In this document: in pieces, positions 50,492 through 59,508 of the stretch
How the letters are laid out: each line of letters starts with the position of its first letter
How positions within the stretch are numbered: the first letter of the stretch is position 1
Assembly: GCA_965279295.1 (NCBI GenBank)
Contig: CBDIHQ010000015.1
Reading direction: 5' to 3' (one strand)
DNA from: Aquabacter sp965279295
Lineage (GTDB): Bacteria > Pseudomonadota > Alphaproteobacteria > Rhizobiales > Xanthobacteraceae
DNA length: 64,000 nucleotides
Translations under genes and position numbers: made by a program
Notes under the pieces: model-generated
The model's database searches: none
Told to the model about the DNA's origin: nothing
Seen by the model: the letters and a program-made list of their open reading frames with translations, nothing else

Positions 50492-52110
50492 GATTCGGCC
50501 CGGTCCCGCTTGATGAGGCCCTGGGCGCCATCGTCGCCCATACGGTGAAGTTCGATGGTGTGGTGATCCGCAAGGGCACCTGCCTCGGCGCGTTTGAGAT
50601 TGCTTCGCTGCGACAGAGCGGCGCCCGTGACATCGTGGTGGCGCGGCTGGAGGCGGGGGATCTCGACGAGGACGATGCCGCCTCGCTGCTGGCGGGGCGT
50701 TTTGCCGGCACGGGCACGCGGGCAGCTGCGCCGTTCACCGGCCGCGCGAACCTCCACGCGACTACATCCGGCGTGCTGGAACTGGACCCGGCGGCGGTGG
50801 ATGCCTTCAATCTGGTCGACGAAACACTGACCTTCGCGACTCTCGTGCCGCATCGTCCGGTACGGGATGGTGATCTGGTCGCCACCGTGAAGGTGATCCC
50901 CTATGCGGTGCCGGGGGCCCTGGTCGAGGCGGCGCTTGGCCAGGCGGTACCGGTGGTGCGGGTCGCCCCGTTTCGCCGAAAGGCTGTGGTGGTGATTTCG
51001 ACTTTGCTGCCGGGCTTTGCCGCCAAGGTGGTGGAGAAGACATTGCGCGTCACCGCCGAGCGGCTGTCGCGCTGGGGCGCGCATATCGAAAAAGACGTGC
51101 GGATCTCGCACGACAGTGACAGCCTGCGTGCAGCTCTGCATGAGGCGCGCGCCGACGGCGCGGAACTCATCCTCGTGTTCGGAGCGTCCGCCATCGCCGA
51201 CCGGCGCGATGTCATCCCGGCGGCGCTTGAAGCCGCAGGCGGTGCGGTAGAGCGGCTCGGCATGCCGGTGGACCCCGGCAATCTACTTCTGCTGGGACAC
51301 CTGGGCGCGATTCCCGTGGTGGGCGCGCCGGGGTGTGCCCGCAGTTCCAAGGAAAATGGCTTCGATTTCATCTTGGCCCGCCTGCTTGCGGATCTGCCCC
51401 TCGCATCTGCCGACATTGCCCGCATGGGCGCGGGGGGCCTGATCGGAGAGATCGTGACGCGCCCCCAGCCGCGCGAGGCGCCGGCAGAGGCCGTTCCGGC
51501 GCTGGTCGCCGCCGTAGTGCTGGCCGCCGGCCGCGGCACCCGCATGGGCGGGCCGAACAAGCTGCTTGAAGAGGTGGGCGGTGTTCCGGTGGTGCGCCGT
51601 GTCGTGACGGCGGCATTGGCCTCGCGCGCCACACCCGTCGTGGTCGTCACCGGCCATGAAAGCGACCGTGTAAGGCAGGCACTGTCGGGGCTGGATGTCG
51701 TGTTCGCGTCCAACCCTAGATATGTCGAGGGCCTTTCCGGCTCGCTAGCGGCGGGCATCGGTGCCGTGCCGGACGCGGCTTCGGGCGCCCTGGTGTTGCT
51801 GGGCGACATGCCGCTTATGGAAACCTCCACCCTCGACTGGCTGCTCGCTGCCTTTGCGCCTGAGGGCGGCCGGCTCATCGTCGCGCCCGTGGTAGGCGGC
51901 CGGCGCGGCAATCCGGTGCTGTGGTCCCGGCGCTTTTTTCCTGCCCTCATGGCACTGGAAGGTGACATCGGCGCCCGCCATCTCATCGCATCCCATGCGG
52001 AAGCGGTTTTCGAGGTCGAGGTCAGCGGGGAGGGCACCTTGCTGGACGTAGATACGCCCCAGGCGCTCGCCGAAGCGCGCGACGCGCTGCGGGTGCCCGA
52101 TCACGGCTGA
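50488..52110 (+). CDS. Molybdopterin-binding / MocA-type nucleotidyltransferase fusion
   Basis: A 540-residue two-domain protein for Mo cofactor handling. An N-terminal region (1-170, with SGVLELDPAAVDAFNLVDE) leads to a MoCF-biosynthesis-like domain (about 170-320, LILVFGASAIADRRDV and GMPVDPGNLLLLG). The C-terminal part is an NTP_transf_3 domain (about 340-530) with LAAGRGTRMGGPNKLLEEVGG and LLGDMP. MocA enzymes attach CMP to molybdenum cofactor. It starts with GTG overlapping the upstream stop. Together with the two XdhC genes and coxDE it makes a dedicated maturation set for a Mo hydroxylase. Confidence 0.85.
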   Translation: MRFGPVPLDEALGAIVAHTVKFDGVVIRKGTCLGAFEIASLRQSGARDIVVARLEAGDLDEDDAASLLAGRFAGTGTRAAAPFTGRANLHATTSGVLELDPAAVDAFNLVDETLTFATLVPHRPVRDGDLVATVKVIPYAVPGALVEAALGQAVPVVRVAPFRRKAVVVISTLLPGFAAKVVEKTLRVTAERLSRWGAHIEKDVRISHDSDSLRAALHEARADGAELILVFGASAIADRRDVIPAALEAAGGAVERLGMPVDPGNLLLLGHLGAIPVVGAPGCARSSKENGFDFILARLLADLPLASADIARMGAGGLIGEIVTRPQPREAPAEAVPALVAAVVLAAGRGTRMGGPNKLLEEVGGVPVVRRVVTAALASRATPVVVVTGHESDRVRQALSGLDVVFASNPRYVEGLSGSLAAGIGAVPDAASGALVLLGDMPLMETSTLDWLLAAFAPEGGRLIVAPVVGGRRGNPVLWSRRFFPALMALEGDIGARHLIASHAEAVFEVEVSGEGTLLDVDTPQALAEARDALRVPDHG

Positions 52111-52126
52111 GCCGATGGCCTCGCGA

Positions 52127-52588
52127 TCAGAACGGGTCAGGCACCAGGTGCGCCACCGGAAGGTCCAGCCGCTCGCACAGCCATGCTGCCAGGCGCAGCC
52201 GGTGGCAGCCTTCGACATGGCGCTCGTAACACATGAGGCAGATACGGCGGCCCCTGGCGAGGCTCGCCAACTCGCCCAGCGCCTCGCGTGCCGGCGGCGT
52301 GGTGAGGTGGGCATCATAGATGCGCATGAGGGCGCCATGGTCGCCCGAACGTGCGGCGAGCCGCCCTTCCTTGGGTGTCCCCAACGCCCGCAGATGTACA
52401 TAAGCGATGCCGTGGGCGGAAACGCCCGACGCAAGCGCGGTTTTGGAGAAGCCGGGTCGGCGCGAGGCGGCAACGGCACGCACATCCACCAAAAGATCGA
52501 CGCCCGCGCGGCTCAGCGTGTCCTGGAATGCGGCCGGCGTGGTCTGCTCATAGCCGACCGTGAACAGTTCAGTGGTCGGCTTCACCAT
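52127..52588 (-). CDS. DUF488-family protein
   Basis: A 153-residue DUF488 protein. FTVGYEQTTPAAFQDTL opens the domain, VDVRAVAASRRPGFSK follows, and the family-specific CYERHVEGCHRLRL carries the two conserved Cys. DUF488 proteins have no agreed biochemical role. It is convergent with the molybdopterin gene across 16 bp and divergent from the OmpA gene. The ATG at 52588 begins the domain. Confidence 0.85.
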   Translation of the reverse strand: MVKPTTELFTVGYEQTTPAAFQDTLSRAGVDLLVDVRAVAASRRPGFSKTALASGVSAHGIAYVHLRALGTPKEGRLAARSGDHGALMRIYDAHLTTPPAREALGELASLARGRRICLMCYERHVEGCHRLRLAAWLCERLDLPVAHLVPDPF

Positions 52589-52718
52589 TACGCTTCGTCC
52601 AGGCTATCTATGCGGAAAATGGCTTTTAGCACAGGATGGTCCGCCCGGTGTTTCCATCCGCGCTTGTCGCCGTCATGCAAGCGGACTAGCAATATTTGTC
52701 CTCCTAGGAGTGCCTCCT

Positions 52719-53771
52719 ATGGCAGTCATGCGGTCGCTTGCGCTCACCTTCGCCCTGCTGCTTTCGAGCCCGGTCTTCGCACAGACGTTCGAGGCAATCC
52801 TCTCAAAGGATGTGCGGGGAGGGGCCGATAACCCGCTGACCGGCCGCTACAAGGATTCCATCCTGCTCGGCCAGACGACCAAGGCGTTCGATGAGATCAC
52901 GCTGGCCTCCGGCCCCACCACCGGGGCAAGCTATTCCGACGACAAGAAATTCACCGCTCAGGTGAAGGTGCAGGGCAAGGTCACGCGCTCGCTCTATGTG
53001 ACGCCGGCCGGGCGGTCCTCGCTGGAAGTGCTGGCGAATTTCGTCGAGGCGCTCACCGCCAAGGGCTTCCAGAGCGTGTTCGCATGCTCGGGCGTGGACT
53101 GCGGGGAGAGCTTCCCCATTCTGAAATATCGCTGGGACAAGGCCGAGACCAAGGTGATCGGCCCCAATTACGAATCTGCCCGCCGGCAGGTGATTGATGC
53201 GGTCTTCGACGAGGTGGTGGATGTCCGCTACGTCCTGATGAAGAAGGCGACGCCAGAGGGCGACAGCTATGCCGCCATCTATGCCGCCGTGAACCGCGGC
53301 GGCAGCTTCGGAGACATCTCCACCCTGCTCTCGGACCAGGTGAGCGTGCTGGTCGAACTGGTCGAGCCCAAGACCATGGACCGCCGCATGGAGGTGGTCA
53401 GTGCCGCGCAGATCACCGGCAAGATGGCCTCCGAGGGCAAGGCGGTGTTCTACGGCATCCAGTTCGATTTCGACAAAGCCGACATCAAGCCGGAATCCGA
53501 GCCCCAACTGGCCGAAATGGTGAAGTTCCTGAAGGAAAATCCCGCGCTCAAGGTCTACGTGACCGGCAACACCGACAACAAGGGCACGCTCGACTACAAC
53601 GTGACGCTCTCCAACAAGCGCGCTGACTCCGTGGCGAAGGCTCTGGCGAAGTCGGGGATCGACCCGAAGCGCATGGTGTCGCGGGGGCTCGGGCCGCTGG
53701 CGCCGGTGGCAAGCAACCGCACCGAGGACGGGCAGGCAAAGAACCGCCGCGTCGAGCTTGTGGAACAATAG
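52719..53771 (+). CDS. DUF4892-OmpA family outer-membrane-associated protein
   Basis: A 350-residue exported protein. The signal peptide (1-22) ends FAQ. The DUF4892 domain begins near ILSKDVRGGADNPLTGRYK and includes the Cys pair in FACSGVDCGESFPI. The C-terminal OmpA-like peptidoglycan-binding domain is about 240-350 (IQFDFDKADIKPESEPQLAEM, VTGNTDNKGTLDYNVTLS, LGPLAPVASNRTEDG, NRRVELVE). A GGAG site is part of the palindrome CTCCTAGGAG at 52701-52710. The open frame from 52560 continues upstream, but the signal peptide starts at the ATG at 52719 (alternative 52728). Probably tethers the envelope to peptidoglycan. Confidence 0.87.
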   Translation: MAVMRSLALTFALLLSSPVFAQTFEAILSKDVRGGADNPLTGRYKDSILLGQTTKAFDEITLASGPTTGASYSDDKKFTAQVKVQGKVTRSLYVTPAGRSSLEVLANFVEALTAKGFQSVFACSGVDCGESFPILKYRWDKAETKVIGPNYESARRQVIDAVFDEVVDVRYVLMKKATPEGDSYAAIYAAVNRGGSFGDISTLLSDQVSVLVELVEPKTMDRRMEVVSAAQITGKMASEGKAVFYGIQFDFDKADIKPESEPQLAEMVKFLKENPALKVYVTGNTDNKGTLDYNVTLSNKRADSVAKALAKSGIDPKRMVSRGLGPLAPVASNRTEDGQAKNRRVELVEQ

Positions 53772-53926
53772 CGCCCTTTGGGGTCTTGCCGGTTGATGGT
53801 TCGTTGCATGTCGGCACGCAGAAGGTGACGGCTGGAAAGCCGGATTCAAGTCACTTGCCGAGAGCATTAAGCAGGAATACCTCTATCGCCCTCGCCGGCT
53901 GAGACCGGCCGGACGGGAGTACGCAC

Positions 53927-54637
53927 ATGGCCGACATCCAGCAGCCGATCGCGCTTCATTATTGGCCGACGCCGAACGGTTGGAAAGTTTCCATCATGCT
54001 GGAGGAATGCGGCCTTCCGTACGCGGTGCATCTCGTCAACATCGGCAAGGGCGACCAGTTCAAGCCGGACTTCCTAGCCATCTCGCCCAACAACAAGATG
54101 CCGGCCATCGTTGATCCCGACGGTCCGGACGGTGCGCCGATCTCGGTGTTCGAGTCCGGTGCGATCCTGCAATATCTTGGCCGCAAGACCGGCAAGTTCT
54201 ACCCCGCCGATGAGCGCAAGCGGGTGGAAGTGGACGAATGGCTGTTCTGGCAGATGGGCGGCCTCGGCCCCATGGCCGGTCAGGCGCACCATTTCCGGAT
54301 CTACGCGCCGGAAAAGATCCCTTACGCCGTCGAGCGTTACACCAACGAGGTGCACCGGCTTTATGGCGTGATGAACACGCGCCTGAAGGATCGCGAATTT
54401 CTCGCGGGCGATTATTCGATCGCCGACATGGCCTGCATCGGCTGGGCCAAGCTGTGGGAGCGCCAGGGCCAGAAAATCGAGGAATTTCCGCACCTCAAGC
54501 GTTGGATCGACACGGTTCTTATGCGCCCGGCGGTTCAGCGGGGCCTGCATGTGAATGCCGACGAACGCCAGAAGCTCGATCTGTCCAAGGACAAGGACGC
54601 GCAGAAGGTGCTGTTCGGCCAGCGCGCGCGCAACTGA
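53927..54637 (+). CDS. YghU-like glutathione S-transferase
   Basis: A 236-residue glutathione S-transferase of the YghU/Ure2-like class. The N-terminal thioredoxin-like domain has LHYWPTPNGWKVSIMLEE, NKMPAIVDPDGPDG, and ESGAILQYLGRKTGKF (Glu-Ser for the glutathione gamma-glutamyl group). The C-terminal all-helical domain has EWLFWQMGGLGPMAGQ, FLAGDYSIADMACIGW and NADERQK. YghU-type enzymes bind two glutathiones and have disulfide-reductase or peroxidase activity; the physiological substrate here is unknown. It stands alone between the OmpA and TPR genes. Confidence 0.92.
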   Translation: MADIQQPIALHYWPTPNGWKVSIMLEECGLPYAVHLVNIGKGDQFKPDFLAISPNNKMPAIVDPDGPDGAPISVFESGAILQYLGRKTGKFYPADERKRVEVDEWLFWQMGGLGPMAGQAHHFRIYAPEKIPYAVERYTNEVHRLYGVMNTRLKDREFLAGDYSIADMACIGWAKLWERQGQKIEEFPHLKRWIDTVLMRPAVQRGLHVNADERQKLDLSKDKDAQKVLFGQRARN

Positions 54638-54757
54638 GCCACCTAAACCTGGAAAGAGCGCGTTTCACCCATCAGATGGCATGCAATCTGACGGCAAACT
54701 GCTCTAGAGAAGCGGCCACGCCGCGTTCCGCTGCGTCTGGAAGGAAAACTGGTTCTC

Positions 54758-56761
54758 ATGCAGCCTGATCCGCGCGCCGTGCTCGCCCAAGCCGCCGCCT
54801 TGCACCGTGCCGGGCAGGTGGATGCGGCCATTGACGGCTTCCGCCGCGCCGCCGCCATGAGCCCCGCTTTCGCCGATGCGCACCGTATGCTCGCCATGGC
54901 TCTGCTTCAGACCGGACGGGCGAAGGAAGCGGTGCAGAGTGCCCGCGCTGCTGCCAACCTTGCGCCCAACGACCCGCATGCTTTGCTGCTGCTGGGGGTG
55001 GGGCTTCAGGCAGCCGGGCAGGGTGAGAAGGCGCTCACCCAGTTCGAGAAGGCGGCGAAGCTCGCGCCCGGTTTCGGCGAAGCGCAGTTCCAGGCCGGCA
55101 ACGCCCTCGCCAGTCTCGGCCGCTTCAAGGAAGCCGTGGCGCGCTACACCCGTGCGTTGGAACTCGACCCTCGCGCCATAGAGGCGCTGTCGAACCGCGC
55201 TGTGGCGCTGGGGCGCTTGAAAATCTATCCAGAGGCGCTGGCTGATTGCGACCGGCTGATCGCGCTCCAGCCCTGGATGCCGATGCACCTTGTCAATAAG
55301 GGCAGCATTCTGCTGGAGACCGGCGACATCGCTGGTGCCATCGCGGTGACCGAAAAGGCACTCGAAATCGCGCCGCGCGATGCCGATGTGCTCTCCCTGC
55401 TCGGGCAGGCGCGGTTCGCGGGCGCCGATCTGCCGGGTGCCCGAGACGCCTATGAGCGCGCCGTAGAAGCGGCGCCCGGACGTCCGGAAATTCGCGTTCT
55501 GCTGGCACAGGTGCTGCGCCGCCTGGAGGCGCTCCCCGAGGCATTGGCCCAGTGCGATGCTGCTTTGAACCTTGAGCCGCGCTTTGCCGGCGCGCTCTAT
55601 GAGCGTGGCGAAGCCAAGCGTGCCCTGGAAGATCCCGCCGGAGCGCTTGCCGATCTCGACGCGGCCCTGGCCCTGGCGCCGCGCAATGTGGAAGCCGCCG
55701 TCGCGCGCTCCTATGCACTGTCGGACCTTGGCCATTTGGCGGAAATCCGCCCGGCCATCGAGAGGGCGCTGCGCAACGGCCCCAACCATCCGGATGCACT
55801 CTTCCACATCGCCATGGACGATCTGGCGCGCGGGCGCTGGGCCAAGGGCTGGGAAGGATATGAGGCGCGCGCGCGCATCGTGCCCCCGACCTATGCCCCG
55901 CTGCCCTTCACCCGATGGGACGGCAAGGAGACGCCCTCCGAACTGGTGGTGCAGAACGAGCAGGGTCTTGGCGACATGATCCAGTTTGCCCGGCTCGTTC
56001 CGCTGCTGGCGGAACGCGGCATCGCTGTGAAGCTGTTGGTGCGGCCGGCCCTGGCGCCGCTGCTTACAACACTGGACCCGCGCGTGAGCGTGATTTCGGA
56101 TCTCTCCGAGGTCGACCTGGCGGCGCCGGGCCTGTGCTGGATCGCGGTGGGTAGCCTGCCGCTGATTCTTGCCCGCGATCCCGCACTCTGGCCGGTCACG
56201 CCCTATCTCGCGGCGCAGCCCGAGCGGGCGCGGCAGTGGAGCCATGTGCGCGATGCTGGCGATTTCGTCATCGGCATCACCTGGCAGGGCAGTACGCGGC
56301 GGGACATCGACGTGGGCCGCTCCGCGCCCCTCGCCGCGTTCGCCCCCCTCGCGGAGATTCCAGGCGTCAGGCTGGTGGCGATCCAGCGTGGCGCAGGCAC
56401 GGAGCAAATCGATACGGTTTCCTTCAAGGGCCGGGTGCTGCGCCTCGATGAGGATTTCGACGCCGACGGTGCCTTCCTCGACAGCGCGGCCTTGCTCCAG
56501 CATCTCGACCTCGTGGTCACCACCGATACCTCGATGGCGCATCTCGCCGGCGCGCTCGCCCGGCCTGCCATCGTCGCGCTCAAGGCCGTGCCCGACTGGC
56601 GCTGGGGGCGGGAGGGAGACGCGAGCGTGTTCTATCCCTCCCTCACGCTGGTGCGGCAGGCAAAGCCCGGTGACTGGAACGGCGTATTCGACACCATCGC
56701 CGCGATGGTGCGCCGGCGGATGGCCGCGCGCGTCGAGGCGGGCGAGGGGGAAGCATCGTGA
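54758..56761 (+). CDS. TPR protein with heptosyltransferase-like C-terminal domain
   Basis: A 667-residue fusion. Residues 1-360 form about ten TPR helical repeats (AAALHRAGQVDAAIDGFRRA; ALALGRLKIYPEALADCDRL; RFKEAVARYTRALELDPRAIEAL). Residues 380-640 resemble a GT9 glycosyltransferase: VQNEQGLGDMIQFARLVPLLA, GITWQGSTRRDIDVGRS, and TTDTSMAHLAGALARPAIV. No signal peptide or membrane segment is seen. It ends with TGA overlapping the GTG of the DUF6165 gene, a pairing I recognise for this architecture. A role in transferring sugars onto proteins or surface glycans is likely but not proven. Confidence 0.87.
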   Translation: MQPDPRAVLAQAAALHRAGQVDAAIDGFRRAAAMSPAFADAHRMLAMALLQTGRAKEAVQSARAAANLAPNDPHALLLLGVGLQAAGQGEKALTQFEKAAKLAPGFGEAQFQAGNALASLGRFKEAVARYTRALELDPRAIEALSNRAVALGRLKIYPEALADCDRLIALQPWMPMHLVNKGSILLETGDIAGAIAVTEKALEIAPRDADVLSLLGQARFAGADLPGARDAYERAVEAAPGRPEIRVLLAQVLRRLEALPEALAQCDAALNLEPRFAGALYERGEAKRALEDPAGALADLDAALALAPRNVEAAVARSYALSDLGHLAEIRPAIERALRNGPNHPDALFHIAMDDLARGRWAKGWEGYEARARIVPPTYAPLPFTRWDGKETPSELVVQNEQGLGDMIQFARLVPLLAERGIAVKLLVRPALAPLLTTLDPRVSVISDLSEVDLAAPGLCWIAVGSLPLILARDPALWPVTPYLAAQPERARQWSHVRDAGDFVIGITWQGSTRRDIDVGRSAPLAAFAPLAEIPGVRLVAIQRGAGTEQIDTVSFKGRVLRLDEDFDADGAFLDSAALLQHLDLVVTTDTSMAHLAGALARPAIVALKAVPDWRWGREGDASVFYPSLTLVRQAKPGDWNGVFDTIAAMVRRRMAARVEAGEGEAS

Positions 56762-57168
56762 GCAATCCCACGGACGCCTCTCAGGCAACCGACATACTCG
56801 CGCCCATCGCGGCGGGTGAATTGATCGACAAGATCACCATCCTTGAGATCAAGGCGGAGCGCATCAGCGACGTCTCCAAGCTGCGCAATGTGCGTCGCGA
56901 ACTGGATGCGCTGGTGGCGCTGCGCGATTCTCACGGCCTGGATGCCCTTGAGGCTCTCGCCGCCGACCTCAAGGTGGTGAACGAGACCCTGTGGCAGGTG
57001 GAGGATGAGATTCGCGAACTTGAGGCGGAAGGGCGCTTCGATTCGCGTTTCATCGAACTCGCGCGGGCGGTCTACGTCACCAACGACCGGCGGGCGGCGA
57101 TCAAGAAGGACATCAACGTGGCGGTGGGATCTTCCATCGTCGAGGAGAAGTCCTACGCGGGGAGTTGA
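56758..57168 (+). CDS. DUF6165-family protein
   Basis: A 136-residue protein starting with GTG in a GTGA overlap with the TPR gene. It matches the DUF6165 pattern: PIAAGELIDKITILEIKAERI, KLRNVRRELDALVAL, LWQVEDEIRELEAEGRFDS, AVYVTNDRRAAIKKDINVA and VEEKSYAGS. It is predicted to be mostly alpha-helical, with charged residues (Asp, Glu, Arg) likely to form coiled coils. Function is unknown; coupling to a TPR-glycosyltransferase implies a joint role. Confidence 0.85.
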   Translation: MSNPTDASQATDILAPIAAGELIDKITILEIKAERISDVSKLRNVRRELDALVALRDSHGLDALEALAADLKVVNETLWQVEDEIRELEAEGRFDSRFIELARAVYVTNDRRAAIKKDINVAVGSSIVEEKSYAGS

Positions 57169-57198
57169 TCGCCGCGCGGGAGAATGCGGCGGCGAACC

Positions 57199-57227
57199 TT
57201 GCAAAGCCGCCTCCGGTTCGGCATAGA
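57199..57227 (+). promoter_or_regulatory. Candidate promoter for tRNA-Ser
   Basis: TTGCAA (57199-57204) and CATAGA (57222-57227) with a 17-base spacer sit 9 bases before the tRNA 5' end, a plausible housekeeping sigma-factor promoter. This is an eye reading only. Confidence 0.45.
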
Positions 57228-57235
57228 GGGGCCAT

Positions 57236-57327
57236 GGAGACGTGGCCGAGAGGCTGAAGGCACTCGTTTGCTAAATGAGCAGACCCCCAAAAGGGTCTCG
57301 AGGGTTCGAATCCCTCCGTCTCCGCCA
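57236..57327 (+). tRNA. tRNA-Ser (anticodon GCT)
   Basis: A class II tRNA of 92 bases. The acceptor stem is GGAGACG pairing with CGTCTCC. The anticodon stem CTCGT/ATGAG encloses TTGCTAA with GCT. The long variable arm CAGACCCCCAAAAGGGTCTC is typical of serine tRNA. The T arm is GAGGGTTCGAATCCCTC, followed by discriminator G and an encoded CCA (57325-57327). Anticodon GCT reads AGC/AGU serine codons. Confidence 0.96.
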
Positions 57328-57876
57328 ATTTTCCCCGCCATGAAATCGCACCCTCGTTTTTCCGCCAAGCTGGCGCGGGCTTTATTGCTCAGAGCGTCGC
57401 GGGGCGGTCCCGGCGAACCTTACGGCGTTGATTCCGTGTGCCGTGCCGGAAACGGGGGACGATTCGACTCTGAAAACCCGAGACATTCCAAAAACCACAA
57501 GCCCAGTCGCCCAACCTGAGGCGTAACTGGAATTCGGTTCCCTGGGCGTCGTTCACGAACCTGAGAGCCGGGAAACAAGGCGAGTGCTATGTTTCATGGC
57601 GAAATGTGGTGTTTGGGTAGCTGAATCGCGCCGTGTTGTTCCTGCAACACCTGCCGGGAATCCAGCGCTCTCCGGGGTTTAGAGGCGATATGGGCGTTGA
57701 TCCCCGTTCGGCCTTTTGTATGGTGACTTTGCGACGAAGGGGGGCAGTCCCCGGTCGCCCTTCCTCACAGGAGTTTCGGCTCATGTGTGGAGGGGAATCG
57801 GGGCAAGACCTCTCGGGTGCGAAACGCACCGTTGATGCGCTCTCGCTCCCTCGGAACGAAACTTTTGGAGGTCACG
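57328..57876. other. 549-bp gene-free stretch: tRNA downstream and porin leader
   Basis: No supportable protein gene. It contains a possible promoter with TTGATC (57697-57702), a 16-base spacer and TATGGT (57719-57724), which would leave a leader of about 150 bases before the porin ATG, and a GC-rich potential hairpin region near 57735-57765. The leader length, unusual for a housekeeping gene, could harbour sRNA-target or regulatory structure, but I see no known riboswitch. Confidence 0.5.
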
Positions 57877-59307
57877 ATGAAGATGGTTAAGAGCCTTCTC
57901 CTCGGTAGCGCTGCTGGTCTGGTAGCGATGTCTGGGGCCCAGGCCGCTGATTTGCCTGTTAAGGCAAAGGCTGTGGAATACGTTAAGGTTTGCTCCGCTT
58001 ACGGCGCGGGCTACTACTACGTTCCCGGCACCGATACCTGCTTGAAGATTGGCGGCTTCGCTCGCTTCGACACGTATATTAACGCGGTTGGCACGTTCAA
58101 CCCGGCTATCACGTCTGCGGGCGCGACCATCTTCAACGGCGCCGGCGGCGCTGCGATCGGTGGCTTCCCCTTCACGACCCAGGATACCCCGGACTACCTG
58201 ACCCGCGCCCGCGGCGTGTTCGACATGGACGCCCGCACCGCCACCGACTACGGCGTTCTGCGCTCGTACGTCCGCTTCGGCGTCAACTGGGACTCGCAGG
58301 CGTCTGCCGGCAGCCCGGCCAACGCTGGCCTCTACTTCGAGCGCGCGTTCATCCAGTTCGCAGGCTTCACCTTCGGTTATACCCAGTCGTTCTTCGATCC
58401 GGGTATCAACTACATGTACACGACGTCGCTTGCCGGCTCGAACATGTGGACCACTGCGATTGCCTACACCGCGCAGTTCGGCAACGGCTTCTCGGCGACC
58501 ATCGCCCTCGAAGACGCCGCCAACCGCATCACCGGCGTACAGGCCACCAGCGTTGCCTTCACCTCGACGGGCGGCACCTACACCAACTATCAGGACGGCC
58601 AGTCCGTTCCCGATATCGTCGCGAACCTCCGCCTCGATCAGGCTTGGGGCACGGCCATCCTGTCTGGCGCTCTGCATCAGGTCGGCGCGATCTCGCCGCT
58701 CTCGACCGGCGCGTCTTACCTGGGTGAATCCAGCACCGACACCTGGGGCTTCGCCATCGGCGGCGCGGTGGAGTTCAAGCTCCCCATGCTTGCTCCGGGC
58801 GACAGCCTGTTCATCCAGGCCAGCTATGCTGACGGCGCTCTGGCCTATCTCGGCCTCTCGGGCACCACGCAGGGCCGTGCGACTGGCTTCGGTAGCCTCT
58901 CTGTGGGTACTGTTGCCAACCAGCTTTCCGGCGCATTCTACCCGTTGGCTGACGCGATCTGGACCGGTACTGGCTTCACCAAGGAGTCCGGCTGGGCCCT
59001 CCAGGGTCAGTTCCGTCACTACTGGGTCCCGAATATCCGTTCGGCGATCCTCGGCAGCTACGCCTCGATTGACGTCCCCACCAATTTCGTTGGCGGCGTC
59101 AGCACCCAGGTGTGGCAGGTTGGTCTGAACACCATCTGGTCGCCGGTGAAGAACCTCGACCTCGGCCTCGAAGTGCTCTACTCGAAGGTTGATGGCGATG
59201 CGCCCCTGACCTATGCGGGTGGCAATGCGACCACGGTTCCCACCTCGATCGTTGGTGGCTCCACCGACGTGTGGTCGGGCGGCTTCCGCGCTCAGCGTAA
59301 CTTCTGA
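57877..59307 (+). CDS. Outer-membrane porin, Rhizobiales Omp2b-type (first copy)
   Basis: A 476-residue porin. The signal peptide ends GAQA-ADLPVKAK (cleavage after residue 23). KVCSAYGAGYYYVPGTDTCLKIGGF is the characteristic N-terminal strand pair with two Cys around a YYYVPGTDTC motif. Repeating aromatic-edged beta strands follow, such as YVRFGVNW and FIQFAGFTFGYTQSF, and the C-terminus is Phe in RAQRNF, the BAM signal. Such porins form the main channels of the outer membrane. GGAGG precedes the ATG at 57877. A strong terminator follows 25 bp downstream. A second, divergent copy lies next. Confidence 0.93.
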   Translation: MKMVKSLLLGSAAGLVAMSGAQAADLPVKAKAVEYVKVCSAYGAGYYYVPGTDTCLKIGGFARFDTYINAVGTFNPAITSAGATIFNGAGGAAIGGFPFTTQDTPDYLTRARGVFDMDARTATDYGVLRSYVRFGVNWDSQASAGSPANAGLYFERAFIQFAGFTFGYTQSFFDPGINYMYTTSLAGSNMWTTAIAYTAQFGNGFSATIALEDAANRITGVQATSVAFTSTGGTYTNYQDGQSVPDIVANLRLDQAWGTAILSGALHQVGAISPLSTGASYLGESSTDTWGFAIGGAVEFKLPMLAPGDSLFIQASYADGALAYLGLSGTTQGRATGFGSLSVGTVANQLSGAFYPLADAIWTGTGFTKESGWALQGQFRHYWVPNIRSAILGSYASIDVPTNFVGGVSTQVWQVGLNTIWSPVKNLDLGLEVLYSKVDGDAPLTYAGGNATTVPTSIVGGSTDVWSGGFRAQRNF

Positions 59308-59331
59308 TCGAATATTCCTTCGGTTAGTAAG

Positions 59332-59362
59332 AAACCCCGGCAGGCAACTGCCGGGGTTTTTC
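59332..59362 (+). terminator. Rho-independent terminator after first porin
   Basis: Stem AAACCCCGGCAG (59332-59343) with CTGCCGGGGTTT (59348-59359), loop GCAA, then a T run. The GNRA tetraloop and 12-bp stem make this a strong terminator separating the two porin transcripts. Confidence 0.93.
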
Positions 59363-59508
59363 TTTGTCTTATGTCTAAGAATGCTTCCTAACCTTAGGTT
59401 CGGTGACGATTTTACTGCTTCAAGATTTGCCTAACGGTATTTCTTGCGGCATATTTCGCGGGAAGGTAGCGCAGCTAGCTGTGCTTCGGGGAACTTCGGG
59501 GGATTTCA

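Noticed and set aside
54645..54710. Palindromic sequence between GST and TPR genes (CATCAGATGG...AATCTGACGG)
   Set aside because: It can form an imperfect hairpin but is not followed by a T run and I could not match it to other copies in the window.
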